Source of the DNA: Lota lota
Taxonomy: Eukaryota > Chordata > Actinopteri > Gadiformes > Lotidae
DNA: 64,000 nt
Assembly: GCA_026745465.1 (NCBI GenBank)
Contig: JACYXH010000429.1
Location: forward strand, 5,291,333 to 5,355,332
Reading direction: 5' to 3'
This document shows positions 54,207 to 64,000 of this stretch, piece after piece. The notes under the pieces are model-generated. The model made no database searches. It had not been told where the DNA came from and worked only from the letters and a program-made list of their open reading frames with translations. The position numbers and the translations under genes were made by a program. Position 1 is the stretch's first letter. Each line of letters begins with the position of its first letter.

Positions 54207-54498
54207 AGACTTAGATTTAGATAAACTTTAATGCCCTCAAAGAGGCAATTTGTGGTACAGCTCAGAACACACAGACACATCAACATCAAAAGCACATCAG
54301 ACAAACAAAAACAACAGTTCATAGCACCCATCATAAACAACATTACAGTTCAGACTTAGATTTAGATAAACTTTAATGTCCTCAAAGAGGCAGTTTGTGG
54401 TACAGCTCAGAACACACAGACACATCAACATCAAAAGCACATCAGACAAACAAAAACAACAGTCCATAGCAGCCATCATAAACAACATTACAGTTCAG
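54207..54498. repeat. Local tandem duplication of ~150 bp in unit 2
   Basis: A segment starting 'gacttagatttagataaac' and ending 'aacattacagttca' occurs twice in tandem (about 54207-54352, 54353-54498). Unit 1 has one copy (about 22927-23075). It corresponds to the 3' end of the minus-strand LINE remnant. Confidence 0.85.
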
Positions 54499-54609
54499 GC
54501 AGGCATTTAAAGTGCATGTCCAGAACTGCACACCAACAATTACCACAAAAAGAAATAGCAAGTACACTGCACATCCCCTATATATACATGTATATCACAT
54601 CCCCTAGTC
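54499..54609 (-). mobile_element. 3' part of the LINE remnant, unit 2
   Basis: Continues the LINE tail that corresponds to about 23076-23187 of unit 1. It is interrupted at 54610 by the hAT element. Confidence 0.65.
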
Positions 54610-56948
54610 CAGTGGTTCCCAACCTGGGGTGGCCAGGGGGAGCGCCAAAGAGCACAGTCTATCTGGTTTGAGGTTGAGGTAAAGAAATATTAGCACGTTA
54701 AAAAATTATGATAATACACCAGAATAGATAATGTATACAAAAGTCTGTATAAAAACTATATTTTTTGTATATAGAAAATATATATATATATACAATATAC
54801 AATTGTGGGCAAGCTACTTAGTAGGTCAAACCTCCGTGACCTCTTAACCTGTGACCCTTGCTGTCATCAGGTCAGGTGCTAGCTGCTGCTATCATATTTG
54901 TTTTTCCTGCCGCCACGGCATTATTTTATGAACGAAACATGGCGGAGAAACGTAGAAGTGCTGATGACTCCTCTGTATCAAAAAAGAAAGTAAGGCTATA
55001 TCTTGAGAGTTACCTCAACTTCGGTTTTATGGAAGGACAGGACAAGTTTCGGCCAGAATGTGTCATTTGTGGCGAGAAGCTAGCTAATGACAGCATGAAG
55101 CCAAGCAAAATGAAACGACACCAAGAAACAAAACACCAGGAGACTGTTGGTGAATGCCAGGACTTTTTTGAGAGGAAAAAGCAACATGCACTATCAAAAA
55201 GATCAACGGACATCAGAAAAGCATTTAAAAGAGCTGGCAGTGATTTACACAGAGCCACGGAGGCGTCATTTGAGTGTTCGCTATTAATTGCCAAGGCTAA
55301 AAAGCCACACACTATTGGAGAGCAGCTAATCAAACCCGCCTGCCTGAAAATTGTAGAGACTGTGTGGCCCACAGGTGGTGGATACAGTGAAAACTGTCCC
55401 ACACTCTGACAACACTGTCAAAGACAGAATTGATAAAATGACTGGAGATTGTCAAAACCAGCTGCACAAGACACTTATAAATGTTCCCTTTGCCATTCAG
55501 TTGGATGAAACGACAACAGTGTCAGACGAGTCCGTGCTCATCGTTTATGTGCAATATATTCACGGTGAGGACTTGAAACAAGACATTCTTATGTCTACCA
55601 ATCTAACCACAACAACAACAGGATAAGATATTTTTATGGCTGTTGACTCTTACCTCTCATCAAACAACCTGCCCTACGAGAATCTTGTTGCATGCTGCAC
55701 TGATGGCGCTGCAGCGATGATGGGAAAAAACAAGGGATTTAACAGCAGATTGAAGGAAAAAGCCCCGGGATGCGCAATTTTTCACTGTATGTTACATCGC
55801 CAAGCCTTAGCCAGTAAAAAAACTTTCAGAAGACCTCAGTGACACCCTGGCAAGTGTTGTTAAAGTTGTAAACTTCATCAAAGCTCGCCCTACGAACAAG
55901 AGACTGTTTGCCCAGCTGTGTGAGGATGAAGTGCATCAAACACTGCTGTTACACACAGAGGTACGTTGGTTGTCGCGTGGACAAGTGCTTGTGCGTTTTA
56001 TGGAACTGCAGGGAAAAATAAAGGAATTCTTGCAAGATCACAATCGACAACTGTGCGAACAGCTGACTGACACATTCTGGATCAAAACGGCATACCTAGC
56101 AGACATATTTGCTCTCTATAATGAGACAAACAAGCGGATGCAAGGCCCCGAATCAAACGTTATGCAGTGCAAAGATGCTCTCAGCACTTTTGTGCGCAAA
56201 ATGGAATACAGAGTTGGGAAAATGTCAAAAGGAGAGCTGCAACAATTTCCACTGCTGATGAAACAGTCTGGTGGCACTATGCGTGCGTCTTTACGCACTG
56301 AGTTTACCCAACACATGAACTTGCTCCAGGAGGAAGTTAAGTCCCGTTTTGCTGATGTTGACGAGTACTTATCAAAAGAGTCGTGGGTGATGGACCCCTA
56401 CATTTCCAGCATGGAGGAAGTGGAATATATCAGCTGTGAAGATGAGCTTGCTGAACTTCAAGCTGATTCTGCGTCAAAGAAATATTTCCAGGAGAACGGA
56501 TACAAAAGGTTTTGGATCGTCAAAGGACACGCTGTTGCACCAAGACTGGCCAAACACGCAATTACAAGGATTATTCTCCCATTCAGCACCACGCATCTGT
56601 CTGAGACGGCCTTTAGCGCCCTTGTAACAATAAAAACAAAGGCCCGTAACAGGCTCGATGTACACCAGGAGTTTAGGCTGGCTGTCACTAACCTCACACC
56701 GGACACTCCATCACTAGTCAGAGGTATGCAAGCCCAAGGTGGCCATTAGTTCATGAATGAACAGGATGACACAGAGTAAAACATGTTCATAAGAGTTTAA
56801 TAAGTTATTGATTATTAGTGTTACATTAGAGCCAAATTAACACATATTGTACATCATGATTAACAGGTTTATCATGATGTATATTTGCATAAAAACATAA
56901 GAAAGACTGATTGGTATTGTTACTGAGCCAAATACATTCTTAATAGCT
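54610..56948 (+). mobile_element. hAT-type DNA transposon, present only in unit 2
   Basis: At 54610 the unit 1 sequence is broken by 'cagtggttcccaacctgggg', which has the form of a hAT (Charlie-type) terminal inverted repeat. A transposase-like gene follows in the plus direction. I could not find the matching terminal repeat or a target-site duplication on the right. The element appears truncated or overprinted by the LINE and gag fragments that follow. Right boundary uncertain. Confidence 0.75.
54939..56749 (+). pseudogene. hAT transposase (ZBED5/SCAND3-like), broken
   Basis: The frame begins at 54939 with a BED-like zinc finger (CVICGE...H..H, near 55058-55140). It continues through DDE/RNase H-fold parts, including ACCTDGAAAMMGKNKGF and IFHCMLHRQALASK, and ends with the hAT C-terminal dimerisation region (LSETAFSALVTIKTKARNR, near 56600-56655). 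At least three interruptions split it: a frameshift near 55375, a stop near 55626 and another frame change near 55840. Some related host proteins are domesticated, but here the breaks point to a dead transposon copy. Confidence 0.8.
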
Positions 56949-57110
56949 TTGTCAAAACCACATCCTGTACACATCCTGTTTGTGGACTTCAGCTCTGCCT
57001 TCAACACCATCATCCCGGCTCTGCTTCAGGAGAAACTCTCCCAGCTTGGTGTGCCTGACTCCACCTGTAGGTGGATCACTGACTTCCTGTCTGACAGGAA
57101 CAGGGCATGG
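56949..57110 (+). mobile_element. LINE reverse-transcriptase fragment, plus strand
   Basis: About 54 codons encode the RT palm start (VDFSSAFNTI, then PDSTCRWITDFLSDR). It is opposite in strand to the neighbouring LINE remnant and a different sequence, so a separate insertion. 5' and 3' parts are missing. Confidence 0.8.
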
Positions 57111-57970
57111 AGACGTCCCTGTTCCCTGGACATTGGCGGGCGATATGACCCGTCTGGCCACAACTAAAACAGCGCCACTCGTCTTGGGGCTCCAGGGAGG
57201 GGCCCGGCGGTCTCGGCGTGGGAGGACGTCGCTGTGGGTCTGGTCCACGCCCGTCAATCCGGGGTTCGGTGGGTCGGACCTGGGAGCTAGCAGTTGCGCT
57301 TAGCGGTTGGGCAACCTGCCAGTTCTCCAGCTAGTGGATCAACTCATCCACAGTGTCAGGGTGGTGGGTGGCGAGGGTCCTCCGGGCGTCCAGCGGGAGC
57401 TCGCGAGGGTATTGTCAATTAGGACCCGGTCCAGAATGCTGGCTCCGTCCTCGGCCGTGAGCCACCTCTTGATGAGTCGTGCGTGTTGCGAGATCTGGGC
57501 CCTCACTGCACCCCTGGGATCAAACCGCCAGTCATGGAATCGCTGGGCTCGGGCGGCGAGGTTATGTCCATAGTAGGCTAAAATTGCCTGTTTCAGCACG
57601 GAGTACTGACTAGCACGATCCGGGGTTAGGTCCTGACTCGCCTGCTGGGCAGGTCCAGTAAGGAAGGGGGCCAGTATGTGGGCCCACTGCTCCTCCGGCC
57701 AGCGCTCTCGTCGGGCCGTCCTTTCAAAGACCTCCAGGTACGCCTCTACGTCGTCATCGGGGCCTTGTTTGGTGAGGCGGCATGTCGGGGCGGAAATCGG
57801 GGGGTCACGCGCCGACTGTCGTGTGAGGTGTAGGACTGCCTCCCGGAGGAGGGCTATGCTTTCGGCGGTATCTCTCTGTGCTGCCGCGGCCATGGCTTGG
57901 TCCTGCTGCTGGCGTTGGCTGCCGATCGTGTCGGCCGCTCCGCCGGGGTTCTGCATTACTGTTCGTTTGG
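57111..57970 (-). mobile_element. Gag-like fragment of an LTR retrotransposon, minus strand
   Basis: A minus-strand frame of 205 codons (57339-57956) has the SCAN/gag-like pattern DDDVEAYLEVFERTARRERW followed by L.P.LTG.AQ.A. Further along, in a different frame, is a CCHC zinc knuckle (CFSCGQTGHIARQC, near 57120-57172). These are typical of fish Ty3/gypsy-type gag. No protease, RT or LTR is visible, and the frame is broken. GC content is clearly higher than in the surroundings, marking it as foreign to the local sequence. Confidence 0.75.
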
Positions 57971-58400
57971 TCTAAAATTGAATATCAGTTCTTTGGTCTT
58001 GAATATGTTCAAATTCAAATGTGAGGCCTCACACCAGTTGACGAGGTCATTTCAAACTGGACCATGTTCTACTTCATCCTGCTCCAATAAGCTGACCAAA
58101 GCTGTGTCATCCGCAAACGTAATTAGATGGTGTCCAGGGTATCTGCTGCGACATCAGTACGTGTATGAAAAATATATTAAAGGTGACAGCACACTGCCCT
58201 GTGGTGTGCCAATAGAGGTAAAACGCACCTCTGACATAATATTGCCTACCCTTACCCTTTGAGATCTGCCCATAAGGAAATCCAAAATCCATGTGATCAG
58301 TTTTGAGTCTAATCCAAACTCTTTCAGTCTGTCAGCCAGGATTAATGGGTGGATTGTATTAAACGCAGATGAAAAATCGTATGAATCGCTTATTCAGTTC
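57971..58400 (-). mobile_element. 5' part of the LINE remnant, unit 2
   Basis: Resumes the minus-strand LINE at the equivalent of about 23700 in unit 1, with the catalytic FADDTALVS and DFSSAFNTI-type parts. About 510 bp of the LINE (unit 1 23188-23699, C-terminal part) are missing and replaced by the composite insertion. Confidence 0.75.
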
Positions 58401-59462
58401 ATATGTGTTGTTTTTCTTCACCAGTCAAGGGGGGTTTTTCCTAATTTGTATGGTGGGAAATTGTGTACGTCCCAATAATGGTTTGCAAGGCACCACTCAG
58501 GGAATAATAAACCATTTATATTTGACGTAAATGTATTGATTTTCTTTTTGGAACATACATTAAGTAATTGCCTAAACAATTATAACACTAACATTAACAA
58601 GATATACAACATTAACAACAGATTTTTCTCAAGCTTAAAATAATTACAATAATTGCTGGCATCTCTAGCTACTTCTACATTTACATTTCTACATTTGACA
58701 AAGTTCCTGCAAGGCACCGTTTGCTAATCATTTTCAAAAAGCGTTGTTTGTTGGTAAAAAAAAATGCCGGTTTTACTTTTATTTAAACTCTGCAGCAAAA
58801 ATAGAATGAAGATCTTCGTGGCATTCAACAATCATCAAAGATCTTGAGCCCTTGAGTGTGATATCACTGCGAGATTTTCACATAGGTTCACGTTTCAAAA
58901 ATTTGTGTAAACTAGTCTTTCAGCTTCACATGCTTTGTAGAGAGCCTTGAACACTGTCTCATTTGCATTTTGGAGAAAAGTTTATACAGCAACGGCTGTG
59001 TAAACTAGTACATGTATAATTTGTGATTGAGGACTTGCTTTGCAGTGCCAGAACTCACTTAATATTATCAACAATATCAACTTTGAGAAGATGTTTCAAA
59101 AACATATCTTCTGTATTCTTAACTTTTTGTGGAAGCCTGTCTCGGGCTATATGTCTCAACTCAACATATTTGAGTTGGTGGTGTACAAGTACAACTCAAA
59201 CTAACAATGTATTTTTTTTGGACATCATTAGTAACACCATATCAGACAAAACAATTTATTTGCAATGAATACCAGAATAAACCATAATTCAAAATATATA
59301 CAATAGAAGCAGAAAAAGCATAAGCAAACCATTTTTAAATGCAGATTTTCAAAATACTTTGAATTTACATCTATATCAACCATGGGTAGAGTTCTAGAAA
59401 ACAGCCAGCGAGAACTTCTCGAGATATTCTCTGAGAAAGACAGAAAAGGTCTGTGCAATTAT
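58401..59462. other. 3' flank of gene B, unit 2: no gene recognised
   Basis: Matches 24121-25552 of unit 1 minus about 380 bp next to 59381. No exon recognised. Confidence 0.5.
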
Positions 59463-62400
59463 TCACAGCATATGACGTTTCACTCTCTCAAAGATCTGTT
59501 GGACCTTCACAGCAGGGACACACCCCTCCCTTACAATGCCAATGGTACCTGTGGGGAACAAACAAATAAAAACGGTGATGGTTTAATGTGATGCAGGATC
59601 GTCACTGGATTGGTTCAGAATTTGTTGGGTAAAAGATGGTATTCATTGTACCTTCATCTATCTTCAGGCAGTTGACCACTGTGGAGGCCACGACTTCGTT
59701 AGAGTCCCCGTCACACAAAACCCCTTGGATCTTGTGTCCTAATCGGCTGCAAGCAAATGCAACAACAATATAATGAATTACAATGAACAACAAAACCAAA
59801 ATGATTCAAGAACAATGGTGTAGATGTGTGAGGGGCTCCACTCACCTGAGGACCATGGAGTGGTGAGTGCTGTCAGGCTCTCCGCTTGGATTGGCTGACG
59901 TAATGGCAAGAGGTCCGGTGAGATCGCACAGATGTCCGGTGACGGTGTGGTCAGGGACTCGGATCATGATGCTGTCTTTGGTTCCCACGCGGTCGTACGC
60001 CGCCCCGACACCTATGCAGGACAAGTGAACATTAAAGTCAATCCTGAAACTCTCATTCAAATCCTCCCTCCCCCCTTACTATCATATCAGCAGCCAAGTC
60101 CTACCCAGTTTGTAGAGCCAGTCGCTTTTGCTCACGATGCAGCTGACGCCTCCAGGATAGACGCTCCTCATGAACTCCCACAGCAGAGGGCTGAAGGGTG
60201 GCTTGGCTGCGATCAGCTGTTCCACGCTGGAAATGCAAATACAGATGGGCTTTTCTGCGGGTCTATCCTGAAACAAGGACACGGAGCACAAGTTTAGCAT
60301 GTCCACGTACGCCAGCCTTCTTGAAAATGATCTTTCTTCAAAGTATGGATTTCGCTTACTTTGATGTTGTAGATCTTCTCGATGGCCTGGGGATTCTTGC
60401 AGGAGGCAGCCAGGGCATACACTGTGTCAGTGGGAATACCACAGACTCCACCTTCATCCAGGAGTTTGGTTATCGTCAAGAGGCCACTGGTGAGCCGGGA
60501 TTCAGCCACAGGGCAAGGGAGCAGAGGTTTCTCCTCGTGTTTCTTCTGATCCTAAAATCATTGGAGATTTGTGGTTAATCAAATGTATTTTGTAGAATAG
60601 CATAAAACAGAATATAATATAATATTCAGTCACCTTGAGTAGGGCTTGACCCATTGGTAGAAATCTCTGTGTGAAGATGCAATTCACCAATGATGCAAGG
60701 GCTCCATATATACAGATGATGGAAAGTATGGTAAGCATGGCAACTGAAATAGAAACAGCAAGAATGTGTATTAGAAAATACTTTCACAAATGGATTGTAA
60801 TAATATTACACATCAACAAGGGGGGGGGGGGGAAGGTTGAGGGTTGCCTACTTTCTAATTTGTATGGAAGTTGCTGCAGGGTGGAGAGCAGAAAACACAC
60901 CAGTACCACCTCCATGATTGCTGTTAAAAACAGCAAAACCAGGTTCCTATATGAAGCTGCCAAAAATAAAAGTAAATACCAGTTAATCAAAATACTGATA
61001 TATCCATCTTTATCTTTGAAATAAGTTTGTATCTGAGCTTACCGATTAGCATAAGGAATCCATTGATAACCAGGAATGCAATAGCACCTGCTGTGAACCC
61101 ATGGGCTGCCATTGAAGACAACTGGATCAGAACACCTGTAATGGAAATATGTGTCACTTAAGATCAAGCCAGTCCCACTGAGAATACAAACGACAAATAA
61201 ATAAACCCCAAATACAAACAAATGAATAGCCTACCTGCAAATCTAAACCAGGTCCATGTGGCCCACACCACTGCATAGAAGAAAGGGATGACAGACCCAA
61301 ATCGCCCTCCGCCACGGATCTGCACCTGGCTCACGTATCCCTGGATAATAGCTCCAGATATCAATACCCAAGGCACGGTCAGATGCAGGAAGTTGGAGTT
61401 AGTGCTGGTCGAACTGGCATGTAGCGCAGAGAGAGCCGCCACTCCGTTGGAGATGTAGAAAAGAGCTTCTGGGATCTGGTCGTTTTGAGGAGCCTCCCCC
61501 GGGTCTCTGTGGTCAGATCGGCCGCAGCTCAGGATCCTTTTGAGCTGGTCCGTGGAGACCGGCTGGGTTCCTACCGGGATCAGGGACTTCTCGGCAATGG
61601 TGTTGATGAGGCGTGAGAAGGTGCCATAGAGGGAGGCTGCAGTGAACAGGGAACAGGCCACACCAAAGAAGATGTAGTATCCCTGCAGGGGGATCTGAGG
61701 GATGCTGGAGATTGTGAGCAGGAGGAAGAGCGTGTTGTGGCTCAGCTCCAGGCAATCTGTGTTCAGGCTTCCCACGCAGAGCACCAAGGCTGCAGCCACA
61801 AAGAACCAGTTCCCCACCATTGCTTCCCGTCCTGAGGACACTTTATTAGCATCATGAATTAGCACAGATGCTATGAATTCCTCCCAGGCCTTGATAAGCC
61901 AGTAGGTCACATGGAGACCAAATTTGGTAGCATGGTAGCAGTCTTGGCGGAGGTGGGCGTAGTAGGTGGCGAATAGCTGGGCAGCGGAGATTATCGACAC
62001 CCATGCAACTCCTAATCCAAAGGATTTCACATAGCCGAAGCAGTAAAAAGCGAAGATGAATGAAGAGACAGTGTCACAGAAGGAGCCCAATGCCATTGGC
62101 TCGGCATACTTTGTGTTCTTCTTCTTTTCCTGGCCGATGCTCTGTGCGCTGGCTGAGTTAGCTGTTCCAAGAAGAAGGACATTGAATAGGGGGGTCCCAA
62201 AGCCTTTCAGGGCTAGGCGCTGAGTCAGCCCTTTAACCAGAAGTGCAGCTGAGCCATAGATGGCAAATATCAGAATGAGAAGCTCCAAGATCCCAGCGAT
62301 CACTAGGGCCCACGAGTTGGCCACCAGTGCCACTGCTTCAAAGATTAATGTTAGTGTGATTGCTCCAAACACAAAGGGCATGATGTAGTTTACTGTGGCA

Positions 62401-63054
62401 GAGCAAAATGCAAGGAGAAACGAGAGGAGGATATAAGGCACCAGACCAGAAATAGCTGCAGATTCCTGTATTGACAAAGACGAAAGTAAATCAGGGGTAA
62501 CTGAAGTGGTATTTATGTGAGACAGGTTGCTCATCAGGTTGGTTGACATATTGTTTATCATATCATGTTGCACTAGTATTGTTGTTGTGACAGCTCCAGT
62601 TGCAACACCGTTGTATATTCTGGTAGCACCATAACTACCCCAGAGAGCAGCATAGCCAATAAAGGCGGTTCCACTCAAATGGTCATATTTGCGAAAGGAA
62701 AGCAACCCGGCGACCAATTGACAAATTCCACCAATCAAAATAAGGTGTACACCTAAAAAATAGATGGGAGAGAACAACAATTGTTAGAATTGGAATATAG
62801 GTAGAATTAGATATAAAGATTAGGTGCACGATTTTTGCTCAATATCTCTTCGTTAGTACTATAGACAAGTAAAAGACAAATAGGTGGGACGATTTACCTG
62901 CAAGAATGTTCTCTACCCCTACTGGGGAGATTCCAGTCTGCGCTGCATTGAAGTTTTGTAGAAGTACAAGAAATGCACTGATGCCATTGGCTAACATGCC
63001 TAGAACCCCTGGTTCGCCATAAAAACTGGCAGGAAAACCGTTTGAATTTGCCAT
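59463..63054 (-). CDS. Fusion gene B: 18-TM SatP-like repeats plus YrdC domain, unit 2
   Basis: Ten minus-strand exons (62898-63054, 61235-62752, 61043-61135, 60852-60956, 60634-60743, 60360-60551, 60105-60267, 59846-60011, 59652-59746, 59463-59548) join to 2685 nt, 894 residues. There is one extra codon (Ser in SIQESAAISG) relative to unit 1. The stop codon is TGA instead of TAA, and the last residues read VKRHML instead of VKSQML. Other changes include N for H and Q for R in the first helix-loop, and LIHDANK for LIDDANI. YrdC motifs PTDTVYAL, K-D-R and SANPSG are intact, as are the three glycosylation sequons. Both copies therefore look functional. Confidence 0.87.
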
Positions 63055-63769
63055 GTCGAGTTTCTGTTGACTGTTGCCTTTTGGGTTTAAACAGAAACAA
63101 TAATCACATTCATGAAACGTAAATGAATGAATTGTTTATAGGCCCACATATTATCAGTAATATATATTAAGTAACTTTAAGTAAGATTTGAGATAAATTC
63201 ATGTTTCAGGTATTTTTACTTGGGTAAGTGGAGAAAATGTTCCCTCCCCATACCACAACACAGTGTCTCTACAACTGCCTCTGTCCTCCTCTACACATTG
63301 GCAACAAGTGGGCCGGCTCTAATAAGGCACTGTTGTCATGTAAGAGCAGGGCGAGCCAAAGATTAACAGGTTTTTATATTCACTCTGGCTAACGCTGCTT
63401 AATGGGAAGGAAGCAGCCGTCAGCATTAAGCATTTATTCAAAACTCAGAGGGAAGACAGAGATGAATACCCACAGAGGTAATGTAGTTATTTAATCAGTT
63501 TAAATAATTAGGATTTACAAAGTTATTTTTTACGAATAAGATGACAAAAAGTAATCAATTTAAAATTGATATTGTTTTTATTCCCTTTATTATGTTTAAC
63601 TTTACTGCCCATTTTAAAGATACAAGCTACCTGTAAAGTACATTAGTGGTGTAGCTATGGTTAAAACTGCTTGGTTTAAAACAGTGTCTTAACACACGTG
63701 ACCTAATGTGATACAGGTACACAAAATATACAACGTTTCCTACCTGGTGAGATGAGAGTATACCCAGGT

Positions 63770-64000
63770 AGCTGAAGTGATGCTTCTTATTTTGAGGTAG
63801 AGGTAGAAGCTCGTCATAAATAAGGATTTCCAGAGTCGGGGAGGGGTTTCAGAAAAATACCTGAGACCCACCCAGTTATTGTCCTCGATTGCATCAGGAC
63901 AATGAACTCCTCCTCCTCCAACCCCTCTTACGATGAGGGTGATGACGATGTTGATCTTTTATTAAGCATCTCATTTTTCTTCTGGGAATGTTTCGTGATG
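63770..64000. promoter_or_regulatory. Upstream region of gene B, unit 2, with conserved C/EBP-ATF and STAT motifs
   Basis: ATTGCATCA at 63888-63896 and TTCTGGGAA at 63980-63988 match the unit 1 sites. The window ends before the TATA box of the expected second acod1. Confidence 0.45.

Noticed and set aside
57307-57975. Plus-strand frames opposite the gag-like fragment
   Set aside because: The minus strand carries the SCAN/gag pattern and zinc knuckle; the plus frames are GC-rich shadows.

Overview
The window is nuclear DNA from a vertebrate, almost certainly a ray-finned (teleost) fish. Genes have many short introns with GT-AG borders. Long (GT)n, (CT)n and (TAGA)n microsatellites, LINE and hAT remnants and a fish-type acod1 neighbourhood support this. 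I cannot name the species.

Layout: 1-8750 is single-copy DNA. It holds two exon-like segments on the minus strand that I cannot identify and a complete TNIP/ABIN-family gene (2991-7749, +). From 8751 a large tandem duplication begins. Unit 1 runs from 8751 to about 39942. It contains a PhyH-family dioxygenase (+), an ES1/GATD3-like gene (-), a membrane-YrdC fusion gene 'A' (+), its paralogue 'B' (-), acod1/irg1 (+), then about 6.7 kb of repeat-rich DNA with a glod5-like fragment. Unit 2 starts at 39943 and repeats the first four genes in the same order and orientation. The window ends about 225 bp short of where a second acod1 would start. The duplicated exons are nearly identical and all eight duplicated genes read open from start to stop after splicing, so the duplication is recent and both copies look functional. 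Unit 2 has extra changes: an inserted hAT/LINE/gag composite, a nested copy of the last exon of gene A, a local 150-bp tandem repeat and a much longer (GT)n.

The most unusual content is genes A and B. Each encodes about 855-895 residues: roughly 18 predicted membrane segments that I read as three tandem six-helix repeats resembling the GPR1/FUN34/YaaH (SatP) acetate/succinate channel family, followed by a YrdC/Sua5 (threonylcarbamoyl-AMP synthase) domain. B keeps the K-x-R of the YrdC active site; A has K-x-Q.

The genes lie in head-to-head pairs (ES1-like with A; B with acod1) beside an itaconate-forming enzyme, a 2-oxoglutarate dioxygenase and a DJ-1/PfpI-type protein. This suggests, as inference only, a physically linked small-carboxylate or immunometabolic gene set amplified as a block.
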